Origin: Cryomorphaceae bacterium
GTDB lineage: Bacteria; Bacteroidota; Bacteroidia; Flavobacteriales; Crocinitomicaceae
Assembly: GCA_021298235.1 (NCBI GenBank)
Contig: JAJTDX010000002.1
Coordinates: forward strand, 1 to 57,452
Direction of reading: 5' to 3'
Length of the DNA stretch: 57,452 nucleotides
How positions within the stretch are numbered: the stretch's first letter is position 1; every line of letters starts with the position of its first letter. The notes beneath the pieces were generated by a model. That model did not search any database. It saw only the letters and a list, made by a program, of their open reading frames with translations, and was not told the origin of the DNA. This document shows, one piece after another, positions 19,301-27,227 of the stretch. The translations under genes were made by a program, and so were the position numbers.

Positions 19301-21117
19301 CCCAAAGAAGAACCTCCATACGCAGATGCGTACCAATTCACAACTCCCGGGAGAGTACCGGAGGATGTAACCGAAAAGGAACCTGACTGACCAGCACAAA
19401 CTTCTGTGTTTACAGCTGTAAGATTAAAAACGGTGGTAGTGTTTCCGCTCAATCCTGGCGCACCATTCGTTGCACCATTCATATTGAATTCTGTTAGATG
19501 ATCTGAATTCGTGGTACCTGCAGTTCCACCTGAAACATTTTGAACGGGTGTGCCAGAGGAAAAAGAAATGCTTCCACCGCCTCCAGCACCACCTGGGCCG
19601 GCAGCCTCCCAAGCGGCAAAACTACCTAAAGAAAGAACCTGATTCCCTCCATTTCCACCTTTTGCACTTAACGTCAAAGTGGATGGCAATGCTGAGCTAT
19701 TTTTGATAAAAATAGAACCGCCGCCACCACCGCCGCCAGCACCATCATTCCCTCTAAGTTGGCTACTCAAGGCAGGTGGTGAAGAACCTGTAGGATTTGT
19801 ATTCACCCCATTCCCGCCATCAGCATCAATCGTACCCGTGCCAGAAACCGTTCCATAGACTGTTAGAAATACTATTCCACCACCTGTTCCACCTGACCCT
19901 CCTTGAGTCTGATCCTGATCACCTGCACCGCCGCCGCCCCCCATAAAGATTCGGGTAGCGTCATAGTTCAATGGATGCCCACCAAAACCTCCATTTTCCT
20001 TTCTGGCATCTGAAGAGGTCGAGGTGTTGCACCAAGCTGTATTATTCGGACCAGCTGTTGTTGCATTTTGGTTTGAATTCGAAACGGAATACCCTCCTCT
20101 TCCTCCACCTGAACTTGAAGAACCACCAAAACCAGCAGATTCTAAATTCCAAACAGAATTGGTAAATGTAGTTGAAGGAACACCTTTTCCTGTGTATGAA
20201 CCAATACCAACATTGCATCCACCGCCACCACCGCAGTTTTGATAACCACCGCCACCACCACCATTACCTGGCGCACCTCTTCCATAGCCAGAGTAAATCA
20301 AATCATATTCCGTAACATATCCTCCAATACCTTCACCTTTTCTCGCTCCCTCCTGAGAGTTAGAAGAACCTACTTGGGTACTCCCGTTACCGGTACCATT
20401 TGTATGAACGGAACACGTGCCTCCAAAACCAACCTGATTTGTAGGTGTCGAAGTAGAACCACCCCTGAATCCCGCTGCATTTGCAGTTATTTTAGAACCG
20501 GTATTAAAAACCAAATTACCATTCACTTCAACTGCTACTATACCCCCAGTTGTACCATTCCAGTTTGGAGGAACAATTGTAGAAGAGGCATTGAGCGTTA
20601 AATTATTGAAACGGGGCACACGAACAACCTGCACTTTACCGGCGATGGTGTAACTGTTCTGCAGACCACAATTGAGCGTAATATTGGTGGTTCCTGAAAC
20701 TGAACGCACCTCTGCCATTTCAAACTTACCGCAGGCATTGTAATTGGTTACCTGCCCCCAGGTCCAGGGTTGCGAACCCCAAGCCAAAGCTCCTGTGATC
20801 CATGCATCCGGAACCGTATACGTACCGCCCCAAGTAACAGTAGGCGTAGTGTTCACATCAAGGGTTGCACCCTGCATTTGAATGATTAATATAAGGTCTC
20901 CTGCTGCAAGATTCGCCGAAAAAGCGCCTCCAGACAATACATTGCTCCCGACAATGATATTTGTAGCACCTGCAATAGCATTACTGTTTAAAAAAGTATA
21001 CGCATTAACAATGTTAACAGGATCTGATGCAGTGTAATTCCCATCCTTTCCACGCTGGGCGTAAAGGCACATAGCCAAAGTGCAAAAAAGAAAAGCGAAT
21101 ATGGATTTGAAATTCAT
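16351..21117 (-). CDS. SprB-repeat cell-surface protein with gliding-motility-type T9SS C-terminal domain
   Basis: 1588 residues. Signal peptide MNFKSIFAFLFCTLAMCLYAQ, then a glycine-rich region (about residues 200-560, with several runs of five or more Gly), an Ig-like stretch with CAGQSGSFSV, then ten SprB-type repeats (about 650-1440), each with an NPTC/DENC-like Cys, a GTYTLTVTD-type strand and a GC near the end. A further Ig-like unit (ITPGQNVTLTASGADSYVW) leads to the C-terminal domain with VPTVFAPNG, FDRWGNKVYE and YWDGKFKG, the gliding motility-associated type-B T9SS signal. It should be exported by the type IX system and act as an adhesin or motility surface filament. Monocistronic. 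The repeat array makes it recombination-prone. Confidence 0.9.
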   Translation of the reverse strand: MNFKSIFAFLFCTLAMCLYAQRGKDGNYTASDPVNIVNAYTFLNSNAIAGATNIIVGSNVLSGGAFSANLAAGDLILIIQMQGATLDVNTTPTVTWGGTYTVPDAWITGALAWGSQPWTWGQVTNYNACGKFEMAEVRSVSGTTNITLNCGLQNSYTIAGKVQVVRVPRFNNLTLNASSTIVPPNWNGTTGGIVAVEVNGNLVFNTGSKITANAAGFRGGSTSTPTNQVGFGGTCSVHTNGTGNGSTQVGSSNSQEGARKGEGIGGYVTEYDLIYSGYGRGAPGNGGGGGGYQNCGGGGGCNVGIGSYTGKGVPSTTFTNSVWNLESAGFGGSSSSGGGRGGYSVSNSNQNATTAGPNNTAWCNTSTSSDARKENGGFGGHPLNYDATRIFMGGGGGAGDQDQTQGGSGGTGGGIVFLTVYGTVSGTGTIDADGGNGVNTNPTGSSPPALSSQLRGNDGAGGGGGGGSIFIKNSSALPSTLTLSAKGGNGGNQVLSLGSFAAWEAAGPGGAGGGGSISFSSGTPVQNVSGGTAGTTNSDHLTEFNMNGATNGAPGLSGNTTTVFNLTAVNTEVCAGQSGSFSVTSSGTLPGVVNWYASAYGGSSLGTGLTYTPAVAPTVTTTYYAGVCPGTFRVPVTVTINPLPVITGTAVLTNPTCSTAGSITGLGVSSGTSPYQYYWNGVVNPTVNYTNLASGTYSFTVTDTKGCTATSGPYTLTGVSGPIIDASGVVVQNVNCVGDPGSVTGITATGTGLNYAWDNGGGATLDASGLIAGSYTLTVTDANSCSSTSGPYTVNTDTGPAIDQASVVVVDEHCGQSDGSISGIVATGSSLSYSWNGSGTATADLSGVAAGTYTLTVMDAGGCTVSGTPISVSNTQGPTIDISSVIVTDENCTAADGAISGIVPSGGTPTYTYSWSGVTASTLDVSGISAGVYSITVTDFYGCSVTSPPITVGTAPGPSLNESSVVVTDVQCDGTLGTISGITAFGTNLTYSWTNSGGSTLDITGLLPDTYVLTATDQYGCSVTSAPYTVGAVTPLLINSSSMTVTPTACTSNTGSIAGIVVLGGISPSYSWSNGQSSLNISSLAAGDYTLTVNDNQGCSATLTVTIEVSPNPTISLVSSQEITCNGSNDGSATVNGAGGTGTLSYSWQPGSLSGITQSSLLADAYTVTVTDQNGCTNSVSFTISEPTPIVLSQGTISPATCGSSDGSASISASGGTGTLDYSWSPLGGNASTASAIPGGNYTVTVTDDNSCTASLSLVVNSLGGPVVSVASQTDVSCNGGSDGSATVNSTGGTAPYQYNWSPSGGNQASASALTAGTYTVVVTDDGGCVGSVSVTIDEPTLLTVSSDVNPTNCGSSTGSITVNALGGTAPYSYAWSSSGASTASLTGLPSGTYTTIITDALGCTETSINNVLATGSLTISVTPDLASITPGQNVTLTASGADSYVWSPETGLSCSDCATPIASPSETTSYTVVGSTADGCTGSTTVQVIVIEDCGEVYVPTVFAPNGTSGQPKNQRFGVFGQCIDSISLQVFDRWGNKVYEYSVDNPYWDGKFKGEELNSGVYVYQLSVTTTNQKTSQMSGNVTLMR

Positions 21118-21173
21118 AAGCAGCGTTCAGAGTTTTACAGTTAAGAGACGAACAAATCTACTAAAAAGTTGGA

Positions 21174-21665
21174 CTAATCACGCATTTCAAAATTCACAAT
21201 TATGGAGGCTACTGCTGGACAAATTTCTGCATTTCGCTCTGTGAGATTTAGAATTTGATGCATGTTTTTTCTGTCAGTATGTGGGTACTCACTACAGGCA
21301 AGGGGCCTGAACTCGTAAATTGAACACGTATTGTCCTCATTATTTAAAAAGGTACAAGGTGAGCTCTTCAAGACATAATCATCATCTTCATCCAATCTCA
21401 GGTAACGATCAACGAAAGCTGACTCTTTCATTTTCAACTGTTTTGAAATTCTTCTAATATCCACATCACGAAAAATCGGCGAGGTAGTTTTGCAACAATT
21501 TGCACAAGACAAACAGCTGTTTTTCTGAAAAAATTTTGCATGTCCGGAATGGAAGATGGCATCCACTTCCTGAGGTCGTTTTCTTTTTAATTTCGAAAAA
21601 ACCTGCTTAAAACGCTTCGTATCACCCTTGATTCGTTCTATAAATTCCCTTAATGCGGCTTCCAT
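21174..21665 (-). CDS. YkgJ family cysteine cluster protein
   Basis: 163 residues. Two cysteine clusters are visible: SCLSCANCCKT and PCTFLNNEDNTCSIYEFRPLACSEYP split across the middle, the eight-Cys pattern of the YkgJ/UPF0153 family thought to bind zinc or an iron-sulfur cluster. The N-terminus is a basic helix (ERIKGDTKRFKQVFSKLKRKR). No catalytic role is established. It is divergent from the FAD enzyme at 21720, with 54 bases between the starts. Confidence 0.87.
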   Translation of the reverse strand: MEAALREFIERIKGDTKRFKQVFSKLKRKRPQEVDAIFHSGHAKFFQKNSCLSCANCCKTTSPIFRDVDIRRISKQLKMKESAFVDRYLRLDEDDDYVLKSSPCTFLNNEDNTCSIYEFRPLACSEYPHTDRKNMHQILNLTERNAEICPAVASIIVNFEMRD

Positions 21666-21719
21666 AAATATTTTGTGATAAAAGTTGTTTCTATATTTAA
21701 CACCGAAAGTAAGGAACTT

Positions 21720-23210
21720 ATGGAAAAATTTGATCTGGTTGTGCTGGGAGGAGGTCCTGCGGGATACGCGGCTGCAATGCGTGCTGTTGACTTCGGAAAA
21801 AAAGTGTGTTTGATCGAACGTGATAAAGTCGGAGGAGCTGGAGTATACAACGGTGCGCTGTCATCGAAAACACTTTGGGAGATTGCCAACAAAGTTTCTT
21901 CTATCAATGAAACTATAGTTTCGACAGGTCGAACCCCATATGAAATTCCATGGCAGGACGTCAAAAAAATTCTGGCAGAGGCAGTGTTTGAAAGAAAATT
22001 CCAATATTCTTGTCACATTAAACTGATGCAGACCGAGTCCATGAATAAGTTGCTTCAGTACGAGCGAGGACACGGACAGCTCTTGTCAAAAAACGAGATA
22101 GAAATCGACCATGAAGGTGAAAAGAAGATTATTTGGGCTGATCACATCATCCTTGCAACAGGAAGTAGGCCCAGAAGTGTTCCAAATATCAATGTTGACG
22201 AAAAACACATCCTTACCTCCAACGGTATAGACAATATCGAGGATTATCCCAAAAGTCTGGTCATTGTAGGTGCAGGTGTCATAGGTTGTGAATATGCTAC
22301 CATTTTCTCCAATTTTGGAAAAACCAAAGTATACATTATTGACAGACAAGAGCGAATTCTTCCGTTTGAGGATCAAGACATCTCAAAACTTGTTGCTGAA
22401 AATCTAGCAAACAAAGGTGTAACAATTCATCACAATGCCCAGCTTCAACGCATGGAAGTGATCAACGGTCAGGTTGAATACGAGTTATCCTATCCGGACG
22501 GAACGAAGGAGGTAATTCAGGTTGAAAAAGCCTTACTTTCTATTGGTAGACAGCCTAATGTTGAAGGAATCGGCATCGAACAAGCTGGCGTTGAAATGTC
22601 GAAACGAGGAATTCACATTGGCGATGACGATACACAAACGAATGTTCCAAATATCTACGCCGTTGGTGATGTTTCAGGGAGAATAGCACTTGTAAACATG
22701 GGCGAAATTGAGGCACGACACGCTGTAGAAAAAATATTTGGAAACAAAAAGGAACGACTTTCATACGATAACATTTGTACGATCATGTTCCTAAATCCTG
22801 AGGTGGCTGCCGTTGGGATGAATGAGCAACAGTGCATCGAACAGAATATTGCGGTAAAAGTAGTCAAAGTAGACTTCTCACTTATTACCCGAGCAATTGC
22901 AATGCGTAAAACGCAAGGCTTCTTCAAAATCATTGTTACAAATGACGATAAGATGCGAATTTTAGGGATGCGCGCAGTTGGAGAACACGCCTCCACGGCA
23001 ATTCAGGCGGTTGGACTACTAATACAACTAAACATGCCTATTGAAGTTCTTTCTGAGCTTATTCACCCTCACCCATCTATTGTGGAAGGTATTCAGGAAT
23101 GTGTTCGTATGCTGTTGAACAAATCTATTTTCAAATCTTCCGTCTTTAAAGACAAGCTAGCGTGTTACTCGTTGAACGAGGGCATAAAAACACCTTTGGA
23201 AAGGTTATAA
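21720..23210 (+). CDS. pyridine nucleotide-disulfide oxidoreductase-like flavoprotein lacking redox cysteines
   Basis: 496 residues from the ATG at 21720, which has AAGGA 5 bases upstream (an in-frame ATG at 21675 is not needed). FAD-binding GGGPAG (residues 10-15), NAD-binding VIVGAGVIGCEY, second FAD motif NIYAVGDVSG and the C-terminal HPHPSIVEGIQE dimer motif are those of dihydrolipoamide dehydrogenase and soluble transhydrogenase. The GGTCxxxxCxPSK disulfide site reads GGAGVYNGALSSK: both Cys are replaced (Gly41, Ala46). It therefore cannot do disulfide chemistry; a transhydrogenase- or NAD(P)H-oxidase-like reaction is more plausible. A terminator follows directly. Confidence 0.88.
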   Translation: MEKFDLVVLGGGPAGYAAAMRAVDFGKKVCLIERDKVGGAGVYNGALSSKTLWEIANKVSSINETIVSTGRTPYEIPWQDVKKILAEAVFERKFQYSCHIKLMQTESMNKLLQYERGHGQLLSKNEIEIDHEGEKKIIWADHIILATGSRPRSVPNINVDEKHILTSNGIDNIEDYPKSLVIVGAGVIGCEYATIFSNFGKTKVYIIDRQERILPFEDQDISKLVAENLANKGVTIHHNAQLQRMEVINGQVEYELSYPDGTKEVIQVEKALLSIGRQPNVEGIGIEQAGVEMSKRGIHIGDDDTQTNVPNIYAVGDVSGRIALVNMGEIEARHAVEKIFGNKKERLSYDNICTIMFLNPEVAAVGMNEQQCIEQNIAVKVVKVDFSLITRAIAMRKTQGFFKIIVTNDDKMRILGMRAVGEHASTAIQAVGLLIQLNMPIEVLSELIHPHPSIVEGIQECVRMLLNKSIFKSSVFKDKLACYSLNEGIKTPLERL

Positions 23211-23212
23211 AA

Positions 23213-23233
23213 AAAGGAGCTCAAGGCTCCTTT
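23213..23233. terminator. bidirectional hairpin terminator between the flavoprotein and a lipoprotein gene
   Basis: Arms AAAGGAGC and GCTCCTTT form a perfect 8-bp stem around a 5-base loop immediately after the stop at 23210, flanked by A/T-runs. The genes on both sides converge here. Confidence 0.75.
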
Positions 23234-23251
23234 GAAATTCATTAGTTAAAT

Positions 23252-23872
23252 TTAGATAACATCGAGAAGCTTAAGAATCAGCACAACAATAACAACAATA
23301 ATTATTATTCTCACCAACCAAGATAATAACCCTCCCAATAAATAATCGAGAACTGTAAAAAGAAGTAAAAGCAGTATCACCAAAAGAATCAATCCAATCA
23401 AATAACCAAGCTGTCCTTTGTCTGAAGGTGCCTTAGAAACATTCGCTTTTTTATTATCAAATACCCCTTTCTTTTGAGCAAGCTTTGCAATCGGACTTCC
23501 GTACAAACTCTTTGCAACATTGGAAATACTTTTGGAAACAGTCGCTCCATTTGTTTTGGATTTCTCAGCATTTGTTGGAACTGACTCCTGATTTTCAGCT
23601 TTGCTGAACTCTTCCTGCCTATCCGTTTGAAGTAAGGTTTCAGAAACTTGATCCGCCTCTTGATTCACATTTTCAATTTTCCCTGAAACGACCTGCTCGT
23701 TATCCTTTGTTCCATTGGCCTCTTTGGAGAGTTTGCCGAGGTTGAGGTAAAATCCGTTGTTGTATTTTCTTTTCTGGAAGATTCCTCCCCCATTGACATC
23801 ATTTGTTGTTGCGCAGGAGGACAAAATTAGAATTGCTCCTACTAAAATTCCAAAAATTGATTTCATTTTCAT
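23252..23872 (-). CDS. hypothetical lipoprotein with C-terminal membrane segments
   Basis: 206 residues. An N-terminal signal MKMKSIFGILVGAILILSSC with lipobox LSSC, then QKRKYNNGFYLNLG, a KRKYxxGfy motif seen after the lipobox in many Bacteroidota lipoproteins. The middle (40-145) is polar and disordered. The C-terminus has two long hydrophobic segments (about 152-178 and 185-205) rich in Leu, Ile and Val. No known domain. The combination of a lipid anchor and a membrane tail suggests an envelope protein bridging or embedded in a membrane. Confidence 0.72.
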   Translation of the reverse strand: MKMKSIFGILVGAILILSSCATTNDVNGGGIFQKRKYNNGFYLNLGKLSKEANGTKDNEQVVSGKIENVNQEADQVSETLLQTDRQEEFSKAENQESVPTNAEKSKTNGATVSKSISNVAKSLYGSPIAKLAQKKGVFDNKKANVSKAPSDKGQLGYLIGLILLVILLLLLFTVLDYLLGGLLSWLVRIIIIVVIVVLILKLLDVI

Positions 23873-23895
23873 GTGATTGATATTTAGGGTTTAAC

Positions 23896-24774
23896 TTATT
23901 TACCTTTTAATTCCATTGCCTTCAAGGTATTGATCATTAAAGAAGCAATGGTCATGGGTCCAACTCCTCCGGGAACCGGCGTAATGAATGAACATTTCGG
24001 CGCTACATTCTCAAAATCCACATCACCTCTCAATCGCCAACCTCTTGCACGGGAAACATCCTCCACTCGGGTTGTCCCAACATCAATGACCACAGCGCCA
24101 TCTTTAACCATATCCTTCGTCACAAAACCAGGTTGACCAATCGCAGCGATCAAAATATCTGCATTTCGGCATACCTCATCCAAATTTTTCGTTCGGCTGT
24201 GAGCCAAAGTTACCGTACAATTACCTGGATTCGAGTTTCTTCCCAACATTATACTCAACGGTGTTCCTACAATATTGCTTCGGCCAATGATTACACAATT
24301 TTTTCCTTCTGTGTCAATGTTATTCCTTTTGAGCAATTCCACGATTCCTGCCGGAGTAGCTGGCAAAAATCCCGGAAGATTGAGAATCATGTTCCCAAGA
24401 TTTACCGGATGAAATCCGTCCACATCCTTACGCGGATCAATCGCCTGCGTAATTTTCATTTCATCAATATGAGCCGGAAGTGGTAGTTGAACTATAAATC
24501 CATCGATGCTTTTATCTTCATTCAACGAATGAACTTTTGCGAGTAAAATATCCTCAGGGACAGTCTCGTCATATCTGATCAAGGTGCTTTCAAAACCAAT
24601 TTGCTCACAGGCCTTGACTTTTGCTCCAACATACGTTAGGGAACCGCCATCATTGCCCACAAGTATTGCGGCCAAATGTGGAATTTTTTTACCGTTAATT
24701 TTTCTTTCCTGAACAGCCTGAAAAAGTTCTTTACGAATCTGTTCCGAGGTCAATTTACCGTCAAGTAATTGCAT
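23896..24774 (-). CDS. folD: bifunctional methylenetetrahydrofolate dehydrogenase/cyclohydrolase
   Basis: 292 residues, the standard FolD length. Motifs: [19 protein letters not shown] (catalytic Tyr and Lys), the Q-P-L-P substrate motif in [11 protein letters not shown], the nucleotide-binding [17 protein letters not shown] and the C-terminal [19 protein letters not shown]. It interconverts 5,10-methylene- and 10-formyl-tetrahydrofolate in one-carbon metabolism. It is monocistronic with a TATCTTTG promoter 17 bases upstream. Confidence 0.95.
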   Translation of the reverse strand: MQLLDGKLTSEQIRKELFQAVQERKINGKKIPHLAAILVGNDGGSLTYVGAKVKACEQIGFESTLIRYDETVPEDILLAKVHSLNEDKSIDGFIVQLPLPAHIDEMKITQAIDPRKDVDGFHPVNLGNMILNLPGFLPATPAGIVELLKRNNIDTEGKNCVIIGRSNIVGTPLSIMLGRNSNPGNCTVTLAHSRTKNLDEVCRNADILIAAIGQPGFVTKDMVKDGAVVIDVGTTRVEDVSRARGWRLRGDVDFENVAPKCSFITPVPGGVGPMTIASLMINTLKAMELKGK

Positions 24775-24790
24775 TCAATATATTTTGGAC

Positions 24791-24824
24791 CAAAGATAAT
24801 TCCTCATTGAACGCCGTAAACAAA
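24791..24824 (-). promoter_or_regulatory. promoter for folD
   Basis: On the minus strand TTTG (24821-24824), 22 bases, then TATCTTTG (24791-24798), 16 bases before the folD ATG. Confidence 0.5.
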
Positions 24825-24855
24825 CGTTAAAAAGTTTTGAAAACTTCAAAAGCAT

Positions 24856-24863
24856 TAATTTTG
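24856..24863 (+). promoter_or_regulatory. Bacteroidota -7 box (TAATTTTG) directly before the gene at 24868
   Basis: TAATTTTG fits TAnnTTTG and ends 4 bases before the ATG, predicting a leaderless transcript. A TTTG occurs 16 bases upstream (24836-24839), shorter than usual. Confidence 0.5.
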
Positions 24864-24867
24864 TCCT

Positions 24868-25500
24868 ATGCGAAACGTACTGATCTTTTTGATTTTTTGT
24901 CAATTGGCAGTTTCTTCACTTCACTGTCAGCTCATTGAAGGGTTTGAAATTGGCATCGATGGCTCGGTGAGTGGTTCCAATCTTGGGGGCGCTGCAGGAG
25001 GCGGATTGAAATTTGGGTTCAAAACCACTGAAAGCTTTATATTCGGACCTTCCATTCGTATTAATCGTTCCTGGTCGACATTTAATGGAAACACCCAAAC
25101 ATTTAGTTTTACCAATTGGGGTGGTGGTTTCTTTGCCCACGGAAGATATGGCAACGTTGTTTTCGGAGGGGTCGAAGCTGAAGTAATCCAAAACAAAAAT
25201 ATTTTTGTTGACACCAGCGCAGTTTTCAAGAAGCTCGTTCCCACAGTATTTATTTGCGGAGGATTTTCGAAGGAATTCAAATCTATCGTCAGAGTAAACT
25301 TCGGGCTCTATTACGACCTCATAAATGGCTTGAACAGTCCCTATAGAAATGCCTACCTTATTTCATTAAAGGATCCACAAACCGGACAGATCGTTCGGCG
25401 TCTTCCTCTCATTTACAGATTAACTTTTTTCTTTCCTATTCCTGTAAAAAAGAAAAACGCCCCGTCAGAGGAAGACGAACTTCAGGACGAGGCGTATTAA
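24868..25500 (+). CDS. hypothetical outer-membrane beta-barrel-like protein
   Basis: 210 residues with a signal MRNVLIFLIFCQLAVSSLHCQ. The mature part alternates glycine/aromatic strands (LKFGFKTTESFIFGPSIRI, FTNWGGGFFAHGRYGNVVFGGVEAEV, VRVNFGLYYDL), as in small Bacteroidota barrels, but I cannot name a family. The last codons carry an imperfect hairpin, ACGCCCCGTC at 25457 pairing with GACGAGGCGT ending 25495 (one mismatch), that could act as a terminator within the coding sequence, since the converging gene ends only 16 bases away. Confidence 0.65.
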   Translation: MRNVLIFLIFCQLAVSSLHCQLIEGFEIGIDGSVSGSNLGGAAGGGLKFGFKTTESFIFGPSIRINRSWSTFNGNTQTFSFTNWGGGFFAHGRYGNVVFGGVEAEVIQNKNIFVDTSAVFKKLVPTVFICGGFSKEFKSIVRVNFGLYYDLINGLNSPYRNAYLISLKDPQTGQIVRRLPLIYRLTFFFPIPVKKKNAPSEEDELQDEAY

Positions 25501-25516
25501 ATTTCATTCAAGAGTT

Positions 25517-26500
25517 TCAGGGCATTCCCATTTCGGCTTGTGTCTGAGGTTTTACAAACGTACCCGCCTTGGCATAATCGATTAGCTCGATCACAAAACA
25601 CAGAGATTCGTATGGTTTTATGTCCATAGATTGCGTTTGAGGGTTGTACATGCCTTGTTCGCCATAGGCTTGTTTCCATGGAACAAACAATTTATAAGTT
25701 CCACCTTTCTTCATTTTTGGAAGTGCATACGTCCAAGCTGGAATGACAGCTTGTAATGACAAGCTTACCGGATCTTTTGTGCCGGTCATTTTCTTCATAT
25801 CATAAGAGCTCTGAAGGGTATCTCCTTTTGCATTTAACAGAATGTATTCAATCTTTACATCGTCAGTAGAAGATGGTGAGCCACCACTTCCCGGTTTGAG
25901 CTGCTGTAAAATAATTCCGTTTTCAAAAAGCTGTACTCCTTTCAGTTTCGCCGCTTCAGCAAGCATGACTTCGCCTTGCTCTTGGTTTTTTCGATACATT
26001 ACTTTTTCAACTTCTTTAATGAATCCTGAGAACAATTGCTTTTGAACTGCTTCCGGAATCACAGAGTCTTTTTTGAGTAGACCATGGCGAAAACCCTGAA
26101 CTGTCATTTTAAGGTCAATTTTTGGCAAGGCCTCCACATCTTTCATTTCGCGATAAAAAGAAAAAGCCGTCAGTCTACCCAAACATTCTGCTCCCGGAGC
26201 TGAGTAGGACGAATCGAAATCCTGAAAATAAGGACCAAACAATTTTTTCAAGGTTGCCTCACAATCCGAAGGCATTTTTTCATTTAAATTGTCCTCAAAT
26301 CCCTTTGCGATGAGTTCCATATCAAGCTTCATGATTTTTGGATCATTCGCTCCGACAATAGATTGTGCATTGATCGCTCCCAAGACGTAAGAAAGTGAAT
26401 CCTTGTATGTATTCAAAACAACAGGGGCTTCATTTTTCGATCCATTGCTGCATGACCACAAGCTTAAAAGCACTATAAAAATCAAACTGTATTTCATCAT
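25517..26500 (-). CDS. FKBP-type peptidyl-prolyl isomerase lipoprotein
   Basis: 327 residues. Lipoprotein signal MMKYSLIFIVLLSLWSC, then a helical region like the FkpA/Mip dimerisation domain (residues about 25-205) with SLSYVLGAINAQSIVG, and a C-terminal FKBP domain (about 215-310) with VKIEYILLNAKGDTLQSS, ALPKMKKGGTYKLFVPWKQAYGEQG. The FKBP part is divergent: the usual YTG of the active site is YIL. Probably a periplasmic folding factor. The start overlaps the stop of the upstream FKBP gene by 4 bases, so the pair is coupled. Confidence 0.85.
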   Translation of the reverse strand: MMKYSLIFIVLLSLWSCSNGSKNEAPVVLNTYKDSLSYVLGAINAQSIVGANDPKIMKLDMELIAKGFEDNLNEKMPSDCEATLKKLFGPYFQDFDSSYSAPGAECLGRLTAFSFYREMKDVEALPKIDLKMTVQGFRHGLLKKDSVIPEAVQKQLFSGFIKEVEKVMYRKNQEQGEVMLAEAAKLKGVQLFENGIILQQLKPGSGGSPSSTDDVKIEYILLNAKGDTLQSSYDMKKMTGTKDPVSLSLQAVIPAWTYALPKMKKGGTYKLFVPWKQAYGEQGMYNPQTQSMDIKPYESLCFVIELIDYAKAGTFVKPQTQAEMGMP

Positions 26501-27096
26501 CCAATAGCTAAAAGTTCAACGTCAAAAATAAGTGCACTGTAGGGTTTAATTGCTCCACCCGGATGTGGATTGGCACCGTATGCTAATTCTTGAGGGATGT
26601 ACAACCTGTATTTAGACCCTACAGACATCAATTGCAAGGCTTCTGTCCAACCGGAAATCACCTGATTAACTCCGAATGTCGCAGGCTGCCCACGATGAAC
26701 AGAGCTATCGAAAACAGCTCCATCGATTAACGTTCCGTGATAATGAACCGTTACGCTATCCGTTGGACCCGGTTTCGGTCCTGTACCGCTGTTGATTACC
26801 TCATATTGTAATCCGCTAGAAGTCGTAATAACTCCTTCTTTCGAACCATTCTTTGCAAGAAAATCTTCGCCTTCTTTTTTAACTGCTTCAAATTTCGCCA
26901 TACTCGCTTGAGCCAAATACTGTTGAATGATCTCATTCGCTTGTTCTGGCTGATAATCCAACTGATTTCCTTCGAATACATCGCGTATAGCCTTGGCCAT
27001 TATATTGGTATCTATCCCCTCCAAATCCTGCTGCATCAAGCTGCCAGCAATGCTCATTCCAACGCAGTAACTCACAGCCTTAATTTCTTCTGTCAT
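26497..27096 (-). CDS. FKBP-type peptidyl-prolyl cis-trans isomerase
   Basis: 199 residues, Mip/FkpA layout without a signal peptide: an N-terminal helical domain (AVSYCVGMSIAGSLMQQDLEGID, residues 7-29, and a long amphipathic helix to about 95) and an FKBP domain with VTVHYHGTLIDGAVFDSS, QVISGWTEALQLMSVGSKYRLYIPQELAYG, canonical residues for prolyl isomerase activity. Probably cytoplasmic, as no export signal is seen. It is followed by the FKBP lipoprotein with a 4-base overlap; the two may act on either side of the inner membrane. Confidence 0.9.
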   Translation of the reverse strand: MTEEIKAVSYCVGMSIAGSLMQQDLEGIDTNIMAKAIRDVFEGNQLDYQPEQANEIIQQYLAQASMAKFEAVKKEGEDFLAKNGSKEGVITTSSGLQYEVINSGTGPKPGPTDSVTVHYHGTLIDGAVFDSSVHRGQPATFGVNQVISGWTEALQLMSVGSKYRLYIPQELAYGANPHPGGAIKPYSALIFDVELLAIG

Positions 27097-27178
27097 ACTT
27101 TAAATTTGCACGAAGGTAATGAAATAATTCGCCATACCCGACGCTGGATTGATTCAGTATACCTCAAAATGAATTCAT

Positions 27179-27209
27179 TTTGAAAAAGGCAGAATTTCTT
27201 TTAACTTTG
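27179..27209 (+). promoter_or_regulatory. promoter for lipoprotein at 27228
   Basis: TTTG (27179-27182), exactly 19 bases, then TAACTTTG (27202-27209): a full Bacteroidota -33/-7 promoter. It overlaps the possible TTG start at 27180 and so shows that the real start is the ATG at 27228, 18 bases after the -7 box. Confidence 0.7.
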
Positions 27210-27227
27210 AATATCAAACCCAATGCT

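Noticed and set aside
19400..20600. ORFs antiparallel to the Gly-rich region of the SprB-repeat gene
   Set aside because: They are shadows of the Gly-rich codons, with Pro- or Arg-rich translation and no signals.
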